Source of the DNA: Pseudolabrys sp.
GTDB taxonomy: Bacteria > Pseudomonadota > Alphaproteobacteria > Rhizobiales > Xanthobacteraceae
Assembly: GCA_022841665.1 (NCBI GenBank)
Contig: JALHRB010000037.1
Coordinates: forward strand, 1 to 37,706
DNA length: 37,706 nt
Direction of reading: 5' to 3'
In this document: one piece after another, positions 8,520 through 15,703 of the stretch
Layout: each line of letters starts with the position of its first letter
Position numbering within the stretch: position 1 is the stretch's first letter
The notes under the pieces: generated by a model
The model's input: the letters and a program-made list of their open reading frames with translations, nothing else
Databases searched by the model: none
Told to the model about the DNA's origin: nothing
Translations under genes and position numbers: made by a program

Positions 8520-9362
8520 ATGACCGAAGCCGCCGACCGCGACCTCAACCACTTACCGCCGGCGCAAAGCCGGCTCGGCGCGCTGTTCGCGCGGCCGAAG
8601 GCGATGGCGGTCGGGTGCGTGGTCGCGCTCGCCGCGCTCGGCTGGTCCTATCTCGCGCTACTGGCCGCCGCCAACAGCAACGGCCTCATCGACGCGCTGT
8701 GCCGGGCGATGGCCGTCGAGGTGACGCTGGGCGGCACCGCGCTCATCGCGCTGATGTGGGCCGCCATGACCTTGGCGATGATGCTGCCGAGCGCCGCGCC
8801 GATGATCTACACCTATGCCGAGATCGCCGACACGGCGGCAAAGAAAGGCGAGCGCATTGTCTCGCCCTTCGTGCTGGCCGCCGGCTACACTACGGTCTGG
8901 CTCGGCTTTGCGGCGCTGGCGACCGCCGCGCAGCTCGCTTTAACGCGCCTCGCCTTTCTCGACGAGAGCATGGCCTCGGCCAGCGGGTTGTTCTCGGGCG
9001 CCGTCTTCATCGCCGCCGGTCTCTATCAGTTCAGCGCGCTCAAGCTTGCCTGCCTCACGCAATGCCGCAACCCGTTCCCGTTCTTCTTCACCAACTGGGC
9101 GACCACGCCGCGCGGCGTGTTCCGCCTCGGCGTCAAACAGGGGCTGTTCTGCCTCGGCTGCTGCTGGGCGATGATGGCGGTGATGTTCGCGGTTGGCGTG
9201 ATGAACGTGGTCTGGATGGTCGCGCTCGGGATTCTTATGACGGTCGAAAAGATGACGACCGGCCGCTGGCTCACGCAGGCGCTCGGCGTGGCGTTGATCG
9301 TGGCCGGGACCGGTTTCGTGGTCTTCGCCTTCGCCGCCCATTGGCCGGGCGGCGCCACTTAA
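8520..9362 (+). CDS. DUF2182 domain membrane protein
   Basis: A 280-residue polytopic membrane protein with about six hydrophobic helices. It carries two cysteine motifs of the DUF2182 family: KLACLTQCRNP in a loop, and GLFCLGCCWAMM at the start of a helix. A MMLPSAAPM segment lies in the second helix. The paired cysteines suggest metal or thiol chemistry, but no function is established as far as I know. It is followed by a DUF1326 gene 33 bases on, a pairing I recognise from other genomes. The start could also be the upstream ATG at 8463. I prefer 8520 because the extra 19 residues are Arg/Gly-rich and look unlike coding sequence, though neither start has a strong ribosome site. Confidence 0.85.
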   Translation: MTEAADRDLNHLPPAQSRLGALFARPKAMAVGCVVALAALGWSYLALLAAANSNGLIDALCRAMAVEVTLGGTALIALMWAAMTLAMMLPSAAPMIYTYAEIADTAAKKGERIVSPFVLAAGYTTVWLGFAALATAAQLALTRLAFLDESMASASGLFSGAVFIAAGLYQFSALKLACLTQCRNPFPFFFTNWATTPRGVFRLGVKQGLFCLGCCWAMMAVMFAVGVMNVVWMVALGILMTVEKMTTGRWLTQALGVALIVAGTGFVVFAFAAHWPGGAT

Positions 9363-9395
9363 GCTAACAATGCTGGAAAAGCCGGGAGTGACAGT

Positions 9396-10007
9396 TTGAG
9401 CGAACGTTGGACGTTGAAGGGGGAGCTAACCCTCTCATGCAGCTGCACCGTTTTCTGTCCCTGCGTGCTGTCGCTCGGCGAACATCCGCCAACCGAGGAC
9501 CGCTGCCAGACCTGGGCCGGCATCCGCATCGATGAGGGCAATTTCGACAATGTCGATCTGGCCGGCATCAAGGTCGGCCTGATGATGGACCTGCCCGGCA
9601 TCATGGCGCGCGGCAACTGGACGGCGGCGCTGTTCGTGGACGATAAGGCGCCGATCCAGGCGGTGAAGGGCCTGACGCGCATCTTCACCGGCCGCGTCGG
9701 CGGCACCACGCATCTCCTCTCGATCCTGGTCGGCCAGTTTCTCGGCGTGCATCAGATCCCGATCACCTACGAAACCAACGGCGACACCCGCATCATCACG
9801 ATGGACAAATACGGCGGCGGCGCGATCTCGCCGGTGAAGGGCGCCGAGCAGGGGCAGAACGTCGTCATCCGCAACAGCCAGTACTGGATCGGGTCCGACG
9901 TCATCGTGTCGAAGGCCGACAAGTCGCGCTTCCGCGGCTTTGGCCGCAACTGGAACCTGGCCGGCCGCTCGGCCGAGATCGTCAAGCTGAACTGGGGCAA
10001 CGGCTGA
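9396..10007 (+). CDS. DUF1326 domain-containing protein
   Basis: A 203-residue soluble protein that begins with a cysteine cluster CSCTVFCPC near residue 15 and a further cysteine in EDRCQTW, all hallmarks of DUF1326. The rest is a beta-rich domain with no signal peptide. The cysteines suggest metal binding. The start is TTG at 9396, with GGGAG seven bases upstream; no ATG fits the domain start. The stop is followed one base later by the GTG of the next gene, so translation is likely coupled. The gene sits between its usual DUF2182 partner and phosphatidylcholine synthase. Function unknown. Confidence 0.87.
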   Translation: MSERWTLKGELTLSCSCTVFCPCVLSLGEHPPTEDRCQTWAGIRIDEGNFDNVDLAGIKVGLMMDLPGIMARGNWTAALFVDDKAPIQAVKGLTRIFTGRVGGTTHLLSILVGQFLGVHQIPITYETNGDTRIITMDKYGGGAISPVKGAEQGQNVVIRNSQYWIGSDVIVSKADKSRFRGFGRNWNLAGRSAEIVKLNWGNG

Positions 10008-10008
10008 C

Positions 10009-10686
10009 GTGCCCGTCATCCGCGCCTTCGCGATACACATCCTCACCGCGAGCGGGGCGGCTTTCGCACTGGTGGCGCTGGTGTTCGCGACCGGCGGGCT
10101 GTGGGAGGCGATGTTCTTCACGCTCGGCTTTGCGCTGCTGATCGACGGCATCGACGGGCCGCTCGCGCGCAAGCTCAAGGTGGCGGAGACCTTGCCGCGC
10201 TGGTCGGGCGACACGCTCGACCTGGTGGTGGACTATTGCACCTACGTCTTCGTGCCGGCCTATGCGATCGCCGCCTGCGGACTGCTGCCGCAGGGCTTCA
10301 CGCTGCCGGCCGGCATCATCGTGGTCGTCACCGGCGCGCTCTATTTCGCCGACCGCAGCATGAAGACCGACGACAATTTCTTCCGCGGCTTTCCGGCGGT
10401 ATGGAATCTGGCCGCCTTCTATCTGCTGCTGCTGGAGCCGGCGCCGTGGCTGGCCGTCGTCTTCGTCGTGGCGCTTGCGGCCTTGAGTTTTGCGCCGATC
10501 AAGTTCGTGCATCCGCTGCGGGTCAAGCGCCTGCGCATCCTCAATATCGCGCTGCTCGCTGCCTGGGCGGTGCTGGCGTTCACCGCGCTGGTCTACAGCC
10601 TGGCGCCCGGTCCTTATGTGACCTTGCCGCTCTCGGCCATCGCCATCTATTTTTTCACCGCCGGCCTGTTGCCGCGGCGCGCCTGA
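10009..10686 (+). CDS. pcs: Phosphatidylcholine synthase
   Basis: A 225-residue inner-membrane CDP-alcohol phosphatidyltransferase. It condenses CDP-diacylglycerol with choline to give phosphatidylcholine directly. The family motif is complete: D46-G, D49-G50, A53-R54, then G67, D71 and D75, with the spacing expected of bacterial Pcs. A FADRSMKTDDNFFRGFP segment and about seven hydrophobic helices also fit. The start is GTG at 10009, one base after the DUF1326 stop. Pcs is common in Rhizobiales and needs exogenous choline. No choline transporter is seen nearby. Confidence 0.92.
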   Translation: MPVIRAFAIHILTASGAAFALVALVFATGGLWEAMFFTLGFALLIDGIDGPLARKLKVAETLPRWSGDTLDLVVDYCTYVFVPAYAIAACGLLPQGFTLPAGIIVVVTGALYFADRSMKTDDNFFRGFPAVWNLAAFYLLLLEPAPWLAVVFVVALAALSFAPIKFVHPLRVKRLRILNIALLAAWAVLAFTALVYSLAPGPYVTLPLSAIAIYFFTAGLLPRRA

Positions 10687-10708
10687 GTTTCCCGACAAGG
10701 AGCCTTTC

Positions 10709-11446
10709 ATGCCACGACCCGTCCTTCTCATTGCCGGCGGCAGCCGCGGCATCGGCGCCGCCGCCGCGCGCATGGCGGCCGCGCGCGGCTACGACGTGGC
10801 GGTGAGCTACAAGAGCAATGCCGCCGCGGCCGACAGTGTGGTGAAGGCGGTGCAGGCGGCCGGCGGCAAGGCCGCCGCGATCAAGGCCGACGTCGTCAAC
10901 GAGGCCGAGATCGAGCGCATGTTCGACGAAGCCGCCGCCGCGCTCGGGCCGGTTACGCATTTCGTGCATTCGGCCGGCATCGTCGGCAAGAACTCGCGGC
11001 TCGACAAATCGACGGCGGAGAACATCCGGGAGGTGGTGGACGTCAACCTGATGGGCGCGCTGTTGAGCGCGCGCGCGGCGGTGCGCCGCATGTCGACCGC
11101 CAATGGCGGGCAGGGCGGCTCGATCGTGCTGATTTCGTCGATCGCCGCGGTGACCGGCGGCACCAACGAATACGTCTTCTATGCCGCCGCCAAAGGCGGC
11201 GTCGACGTGCTGACGCTCGGCCTGGCGCGCGAAGTGGCCAAGGAAGGCGTGCGGGTGAACGCCGTGCGCCCGGGGCCGACCGACACCGAGATCCACGAGC
11301 CGGGGCGGCTGGCGCGCGTCGCGCCGATGCTGCCGATGGGGCGGCCAGGGCAGCCGGACGAGATCGCCGAGGCCATCCTGTTCCTGCTGTCGGACGCCGC
11401 TTCCTACATCACCGGTACCGTGGTCAACGTCGCCGGTGGGCGCTGA
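10709..11446 (+). CDS. SDR family oxidoreductase
   Basis: A 245-residue classical short-chain dehydrogenase/reductase. It shows a Rossmann motif GGSRGIG (10-16), an HSAG segment in place of the usual NNAG (87-90), catalytic Ser near 143-144 and Y158-x3-K162, followed by VNAVRPGP and a GTVVNVAGG C-terminus. The substrate is unknown; FabG-like reductases and sugar or alcohol dehydrogenases look alike at this level. AAGGAG stands seven bases before the ATG. It lies 22 bases after pcs and is probably the last gene of the 8520-11446 unit. A palindromic repeat follows. Confidence 0.87.
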   Translation: MPRPVLLIAGGSRGIGAAAARMAAARGYDVAVSYKSNAAAADSVVKAVQAAGGKAAAIKADVVNEAEIERMFDEAAAALGPVTHFVHSAGIVGKNSRLDKSTAENIREVVDVNLMGALLSARAAVRRMSTANGGQGGSIVLISSIAAVTGGTNEYVFYAAAKGGVDVLTLGLAREVAKEGVRVNAVRPGPTDTEIHEPGRLARVAPMLPMGRPGQPDEIAEAILFLLSDAASYITGTVVNVAGGR

Positions 11447-11458
11447 GCCGCCGTCTTT

Positions 11459-11615
11459 CCCCGGACGCGGCGCAGCACGAAGTGGTGCGCCGCAGATCCG
11501 GGGTCGTCAAATTCACGCGGTCCCGGTTCTGCAACGCACCGTTTCGCCACGGCGCGTCCAAAACGCGCCTGTGGCGACGCTGCGTTGCGCCCGGGACACA
11601 TGCCTGCGGCATGTG
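11459..11615. repeat. Palindromic intergenic repeat element, copy 2
   Basis: Three inverted repeats in tandem. The first (11459-11503) pairs CCCCGGA and GCGGCGCA arms and shares these arms with the element at 4567-4681. The second (11520-11597) has GTCCCGG/CCGGGAC outer arms, GCAACGCA/TGCGTTGC next, and an inner CGCCAC-GGCGCG hairpin. The third (11597-11615) is a CACATGCC/GGCATGTG hairpin. It lies between the SDR stop and the quinone oxidoreductase promoter. It has no open frame of its own and no T tract. Confidence 0.7.
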
Positions 11616-11687
11616 CTTGCGCTCCCCGCGTGTCCGCCTATGATCCGGCCGGAATCTTCCACACAACAGATTTAAAGGGGTGAAACA

Positions 11688-12665
11688 ATGGTCGCGGCAG
11701 TGCGCGTTCACAAACATGGCGGTCCCGAGGTCCTTACCTTCGAGGACGTGCCGGTCGCGGCGCCCGGGCAGGGCCAGGTCAAGATCAAGCAGCACGCCTG
11801 CGGCGTGAACTACATCGACACCTATTTCCGCATGGGCATGTATCCCTCGCCGGTCGGCATGCCCTTCGTGGCAGGCAACGAAGGCGCCGGTGAGGTGACC
11901 GAAGTCGGCCCGGGCGTCACCGATCTCAAGGTCGGCGACCGCGTCGCCTACGTGGTGGCGCTCGGCGGTTATTCGGCCGAGCGCCTGCTGCCGGCCGAAC
12001 GCTGCGTGAAGCTGCCCGATGCCATCACCTACGAGCAGGCCGCCGGCATGATGCTCAAGGGCATGACCGTGCAGTACCTGCTCAACCGCACCTACAAAGT
12101 GGGCAAAGGCACCGTCTGCCTCATCCACGCCGCGGCCGGCGGCGTCGGCCAGATCGCCTGCCAGTGGGCAAACCATCTCGGCGCCACCGTGATCGGCACC
12201 GCCGGCTCCAAGGCGAAGGCCGACATCGCCAAGAAGGCGGGCGCGCATCACGTCATCCTCTACCGCGACGAGGACTTCGTCGCGAAGGTGAAGGAGATCA
12301 CCAGCGGCAAGCTGTGCGACGTCGTCTATGACGGCATCGGCAAGGATACTTTCCCGGCCTCGCTCGACTGCCTGCGTCCGCTCGGCTACTTCGTGTCGTT
12401 CGGCAGCGCATCCGGCCAGATCGAGGCGTTCAACATCAACATCCTGCAGGGCAAGGGCTCGCTGTTCGCCACCCGCCCGACGCTCAACCACTACGTGGCC
12501 AAGCGCGAGGACCTGCTGGCGACCGCCAAGGACCTGTTCGACAAGGTCGCCTCCGGCGCGGTGACCATTCCGATCAACCAGAAATACGCGCTCAAGGACG
12601 CCCGCAAGGCGCACGAGGACCTGGAAGGGCGCGGCACGACCGGGTCTTCGATCCTGATCCCGTAA
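11688..12665 (+). CDS. NADPH:quinone oxidoreductase (zinc-independent MDR family)
   Basis: A 325-residue medium-chain dehydrogenase/reductase of the quinone oxidoreductase (Qor) type. It has GNEGAGEV (63-70) at the end of the GroES-like domain and the nucleotide-binding AAAGGVG (148-154). No structural-zinc cysteine cluster is present, as expected for this branch. The enzyme is cytosolic and typically reduces quinones by one electron with NADPH. AAAGGGG precedes the ATG at good spacing. It is followed after four bases by a cytochrome c gene, so the three genes 11688-13703 are probably one unit. Confidence 0.9.
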   Translation: MVAAVRVHKHGGPEVLTFEDVPVAAPGQGQVKIKQHACGVNYIDTYFRMGMYPSPVGMPFVAGNEGAGEVTEVGPGVTDLKVGDRVAYVVALGGYSAERLLPAERCVKLPDAITYEQAAGMMLKGMTVQYLLNRTYKVGKGTVCLIHAAAGGVGQIACQWANHLGATVIGTAGSKAKADIAKKAGAHHVILYRDEDFVAKVKEITSGKLCDVVYDGIGKDTFPASLDCLRPLGYFVSFGSASGQIEAFNINILQGKGSLFATRPTLNHYVAKREDLLATAKDLFDKVASGAVTIPINQKYALKDARKAHEDLEGRGTTGSSILIP

Positions 12666-12669
12666 CGCG

Positions 12670-12993
12670 ATGCTAAGGCCGATGACGGCGCTGGCGTTTC
12701 TGTCGAGCGCCGTCATCGTGCTGCCTGCGTCCGCGGCCGACATCAGCGATGCCGAGGCGCTGGCGATGGTGCGGCGGCATTGCGTCTCCTGTCACGCGGC
12801 CGAGCCGGCGCATCCGGCGATGAAGGAAACGCCCAAGAACGTCGTGCTGGAAACGGTGTCCGACCTCAAGAAGCACGCGCGCGCGATCGCGGAGCAGACG
12901 GTCGCGAGCAAGGCCATGCCGCTCGGCAACGAGACCGAGATGACCGAGACCGAGCGCGCCGCGCTCGGGCGCTGGCTGAAGGCGGTGCAGTGA
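12670..12993 (+). CDS. Small periplasmic c-type cytochrome, PuuD C-terminal domain-like
   Basis: A 107-residue exported cytochrome. A signal peptide covers about residues 1-23 (cleavage near ASAAD). The heme site is C38-V-S-C41-H42 and the likely axial methionine is M83 in the AMPLGNET segment. The whole mature part resembles the cytochrome domain found at the C-terminus of the membrane urate hydroxylase PuuD (ERxxLGxW end). Here it stands alone. It begins four bases after the quinone oxidoreductase stop. Its own stop overlaps the next start (TGATG). Role inferred as an electron acceptor; the partner is unknown. Confidence 0.85.
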   Translation: MLRPMTALAFLSSAVIVLPASAADISDAEALAMVRRHCVSCHAAEPAHPAMKETPKNVVLETVSDLKKHARAIAEQTVASKAMPLGNETEMTETERAALGRWLKAVQ

Positions 12994-13703
12994 TGGAACC
13001 CGGCATCAAAGCTTGGGGGCGCTTCGCCTCGCTCGCCTTCGCGATCGTCGTCTTGCTCGCCGGGCAGGGCTTGTCGCTCGCCGCGGTGTCGTGGTTCTAC
13101 GGCCTGCCGCTGCGCGAACTCACCGGCATCGGCGGCGACGGCGTCGCGGTGGCGATTATCATCCTGGTGTCGACGCCGGTCGAAGTCGCCTTGCTGATAA
13201 TGCTCGCCGGCCGCGCCGGCAACGACCCGCTGCGCTACCTCGCGCTGACCGTGCCGAGCCGCGGCCAGCTTCTATTCGGCATCGCCGGCGTAATCGCGCT
13301 GATCGTCGTCGGGAACACGGTGAGCTGGCTGTTCGGCCGCGACATCGTCACCACCTTCCAGAGCGACATCGTGCGCAGCGCGAGCGCGACCGGCTGGCTC
13401 GCCTTGCTGTGGTTTGCCGTGGTGGTCGGCGCGCCGGTCGGCGAGGAGATCCTGTTTCGCGGATTCGTGTTCCGCGGCTGGCTGCGCACACCGAACGACG
13501 CCTGGCCGGCGATCGTCGTCACCGCGGCGCTGTTTGCCATGCTGCACATCCAGTACGACTGGTTCGTGATCGGCCAGATCTTCTGCTTCGGGCTGTTCCT
13601 CGGCTGGATGCGCTGGGCGACCGGCTCGACGCTGCTCACCATCGTTCTCCATGCCCTGATCAATTTCGAGGGCATGCTGGAGACGATGCTGCTGTCAAAG
13701 TAG
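12993..13703 (+). CDS. CPBP family intramembrane metalloprotease
   Basis: A 236-residue membrane protein of the CPBP (CAAX protease and bacteriocin-processing, Abi) family. The three motifs are present: E151-E152-x3-R156, F181-x3-H185, and H220-x3-N224. About six hydrophobic helices surround them. Related eukaryotic Rce1 cleaves prenylated CAAX proteins; bacterial members are linked to bacteriocin immunity or peptide processing, but most are uncharacterised. The ATG overlaps the cytochrome stop by one base. The 3' end overlaps bioD on the opposite strand by nine bases, so the two transcripts converge. Confidence 0.88.
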   Translation: MEPGIKAWGRFASLAFAIVVLLAGQGLSLAAVSWFYGLPLRELTGIGGDGVAVAIIILVSTPVEVALLIMLAGRAGNDPLRYLALTVPSRGQLLFGIAGVIALIVVGNTVSWLFGRDIVTTFQSDIVRSASATGWLALLWFAVVVGAPVGEEILFRGFVFRGWLRTPNDAWPAIVVTAALFAMLHIQYDWFVIGQIFCFGLFLGWMRWATGSTLLTIVLHALINFEGMLETMLLSK

Positions 13704-14372
13704 CGCGGCAAGCCGCGCGAAGGCCGGATGCTGGGTGATGCCGCCGGGCAGGCGCGGCAGGCCGATCACCTCCGCGCCTTGCGAGAAGCGCGCGATGCTG
13801 GCGACGGTGTCCTCCAGCTCCACGGTGTCGCGCTCGCTCTCGCTCACCACGATGGCGGCGATCTTAAGGCTTCGCTGCGCCAGCACGTCGAGCGCGGTCA
13901 GCGTATGGCTGATGGTGCCGAGATAGCCGCCGACCACCAGCAGCAGCGGAATGTCGAGCGCCGCCATCCAGTCGAGCACCGTGCGCTTGGCGTCGAGCGG
14001 GACCATGATGCCGCCGACGCCCTCGATGAACAGCAGGCCGGTGGCGCCGTCGATTGCCTTGCGGCTGAACGCAGTGAGCGCGTCGAAGTCGACGCTGCGG
14101 CCTTCGCGCGCGGCGGCGAGATCGGGCGACAGCGGCGCGCGGAAGCGCCATGGCGCCATGGCCGCGATCTCCTCGGCGCTGACCGGCTTGTTCATGGCGC
14201 GCAGCAGCACCGCCGGGTCGCTGGTCTCGACCACGGAGGAGTCGTAGCCGCTCACCACCGGCTTGAGCGCCTGCGCGGCGTGGCCGCTCTCGCGCAGATA
14301 GCGTACCAGCCCGGCGGTGACGAAAGTCTTGCCGATATCGGTGCCGGTCGAGGTTACGAAATAGGCGGACAT
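13695..14372 (-). CDS. bioD: Dethiobiotin synthetase
   Basis: A 225-residue cytosolic ATPase that closes the ureido ring of dethiobiotin from 7,8-diaminopelargonic acid, CO2 and ATP, the penultimate step of biotin synthesis. The P-loop STGTDIGKT spans residues 8-16, LKPVVSG follows near 40, and a conserved EGVGGIMVPL segment is present. The length is normal. It lies downstream of bioF with a 136-base gap filled by a palindromic repeat, so it may share the bioF transcript or have its own promoter. Confidence 0.93.
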   Translation of the reverse strand: MSAYFVTSTGTDIGKTFVTAGLVRYLRESGHAAQALKPVVSGYDSSVVETSDPAVLLRAMNKPVSAEEIAAMAPWRFRAPLSPDLAAAREGRSVDFDALTAFSRKAIDGATGLLFIEGVGGIMVPLDAKRTVLDWMAALDIPLLLVVGGYLGTISHTLTALDVLAQRSLKIAAIVVSESERDTVELEDTVASIARFSQGAEVIGLPRLPGGITQHPAFARLAALL

Positions 14373-14381
14373 CTATTCACC

Positions 14382-14486
14382 TGTCATTCCGGGGCGCTGC
14401 GCAGCAGCGAACCCGGAATCCAGAAACGCATTCTGTGCTCGCTGCTGGATTCCGGGTCCGCGCCTTTGGCGCGTCCCGGAATGACA
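14382..14486. repeat. Palindromic repeat between bioF and bioD
   Basis: A 105-base inverted repeat with perfect TGTCATTCCGGG/CCCGGAATGACA ends. A nested, equally perfect ACCCGGAATCCAG/CTGGATTCCGGGT pair lies inside. It fills the bioF-bioD gap. The termini resemble those of the element at 19296-19392 (TGTCAT...ATGAC). This is the style of extragenic palindrome I associate with Bradyrhizobiaceae-like genomes. Confidence 0.8.
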
Positions 14487-14508
14487 TCGTGAGACTGGAG
14501 GTGCGACG

Positions 14509-15660
14509 TCACGACAAGATCCTGTCGCGCACGAGGCCGGCGAGGCGCGCGATCTCCTCGTCCGGATGCTGCGCGGTGAAGGTGAGGCGCAGGCGCGCGG
14601 TGCCGGCCGGCACGGTCGGCGGGCGGATGGCGGCGGCGAGAAAGCCTTCGCCGGCGAGCATTGCCGACGCGTCGAGCGTGTCCTGTTCGTCGCCGATGAC
14701 GATCGGCACGATCGGGCTCTGCGCGTCGGGCAGGCCGACGGCCCGCGTGAAGTCGCGCGCCTTCCGGACCGGCAGCGCGGCATAGGCCGGCTCGCGCTCG
14801 ATCAGGTCGAGCGCGGCGATGGCGGCGGCCACCGCCGACGGTGGCAGACCGGTAGAATAGATCAACGTGCGCGCGCGGTTGCGCATCAGATCGACCACCG
14901 GCGCGGAGGCGCAGAGATAGCCGCCATAGGCGCCGACCGCCTTCGACAGCGTGCCCATCTGCAAGGGCACCTGGGTATGCGTGTTGCCCGTGAAGCTCGA
15001 GCCGCGGCCGCCGCCGACCACGCCGAGTCCGTGCGCATCGTCGGTCATCAGCCAGGCGTCGTGCTCGTCGGCAAGCGCGAGCAAAGCGTCGACCGGCGCG
15101 AGATCGCCGTCCATGGAGAAGACGCCGTCGGTCACGATGAGCGCGCGGTCATGCTCCGCACGGTGCGCGGCCAGCAGTTCGCGCGCATGCGTGACGTCGT
15201 TGTGGCGAAACGTCACGACGCGGCCGCGCGACAATTGCGCGCCGGCAAAGAGGCAGGCATGCGCGAGCTCGTCGAGCAGCACGAGACCGTCCTTGCCTAC
15301 CAGCACCGGGATGATGCCGGCATTGGCGAGATAACCGGAGCCGAACACGACGGCGGCCTCCGCCTGCTTGACGCGGGCGAGGCGTTCCTCGAGCGCGGCG
15401 TAGAGCGGATGGTTGCCGGTGACGAGGCGCGAGGCGCCCGAGCCCGCGCCATAGGTCTCGATGGCCGCGATGGCCGCCTGCTTGATGGCCGGGTGCTGGG
15501 TGAGGTTGAGATAGTCGTTGCAGGAGAAGGACAGCAGCCGACGCCCGCCGCGCTCGACCCAGATGCCGTCCTCGCGCACGGTCTCGGTCAGCGCGCGGCG
15601 CAGATGGCGGCCCGAGAGGGCGTCGAGTTTGGCTTGCGCAAAGCGGTCGAGCGAGTGCAT
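14509..15660 (-). CDS. bioF: 8-amino-7-oxononanoate synthase
   Basis: A 383-residue PLP enzyme of the alpha-oxoamine synthase family. It joins pimeloyl-thioester and alanine to give 8-amino-7-oxononanoate, the first committed step of biotin ring assembly. PLP lysine K240 lies in TLSKAVG; D207 and H210 are in TDDAHGLG; the SFSCNDYLNL segment sits near 44-53. The ATG at 15660 matches the normal family start; longer readings enter the promoter region shared with bioA. It is divergent from bioA, with only 43 bases between starts. Confidence 0.93.
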   Translation of the reverse strand: MHSLDRFAQAKLDALSGRHLRRALTETVREDGIWVERGGRRLLSFSCNDYLNLTQHPAIKQAAIAAIETYGAGSGASRLVTGNHPLYAALEERLARVKQAEAAVVFGSGYLANAGIIPVLVGKDGLVLLDELAHACLFAGAQLSRGRVVTFRHNDVTHARELLAAHRAEHDRALIVTDGVFSMDGDLAPVDALLALADEHDAWLMTDDAHGLGVVGGGRGSSFTGNTHTQVPLQMGTLSKAVGAYGGYLCASAPVVDLMRNRARTLIYSTGLPPSAVAAAIAALDLIEREPAYAALPVRKARDFTRAVGLPDAQSPIVPIVIGDEQDTLDASAMLAGEGFLAAAIRPPTVPAGTARLRLTFTAQHPDEEIARLAGLVRDRILS

Positions 15661-15703
15661 CAGGTGTCCTAGAACGGGCCCAAAAGCGGCCCCCGGGAGC
15701 CGA

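Noticed and set aside
11424-12743. Minus-strand frame of 439 codons
   Set aside because: It is antisense to the quinone oxidoreductase and runs through a palindromic repeat; no family features.
15661-15703. Possible BioR operator between bioF and bioA
   Set aside because: No TTATAGATAA-like palindrome is present in the 43 bases.
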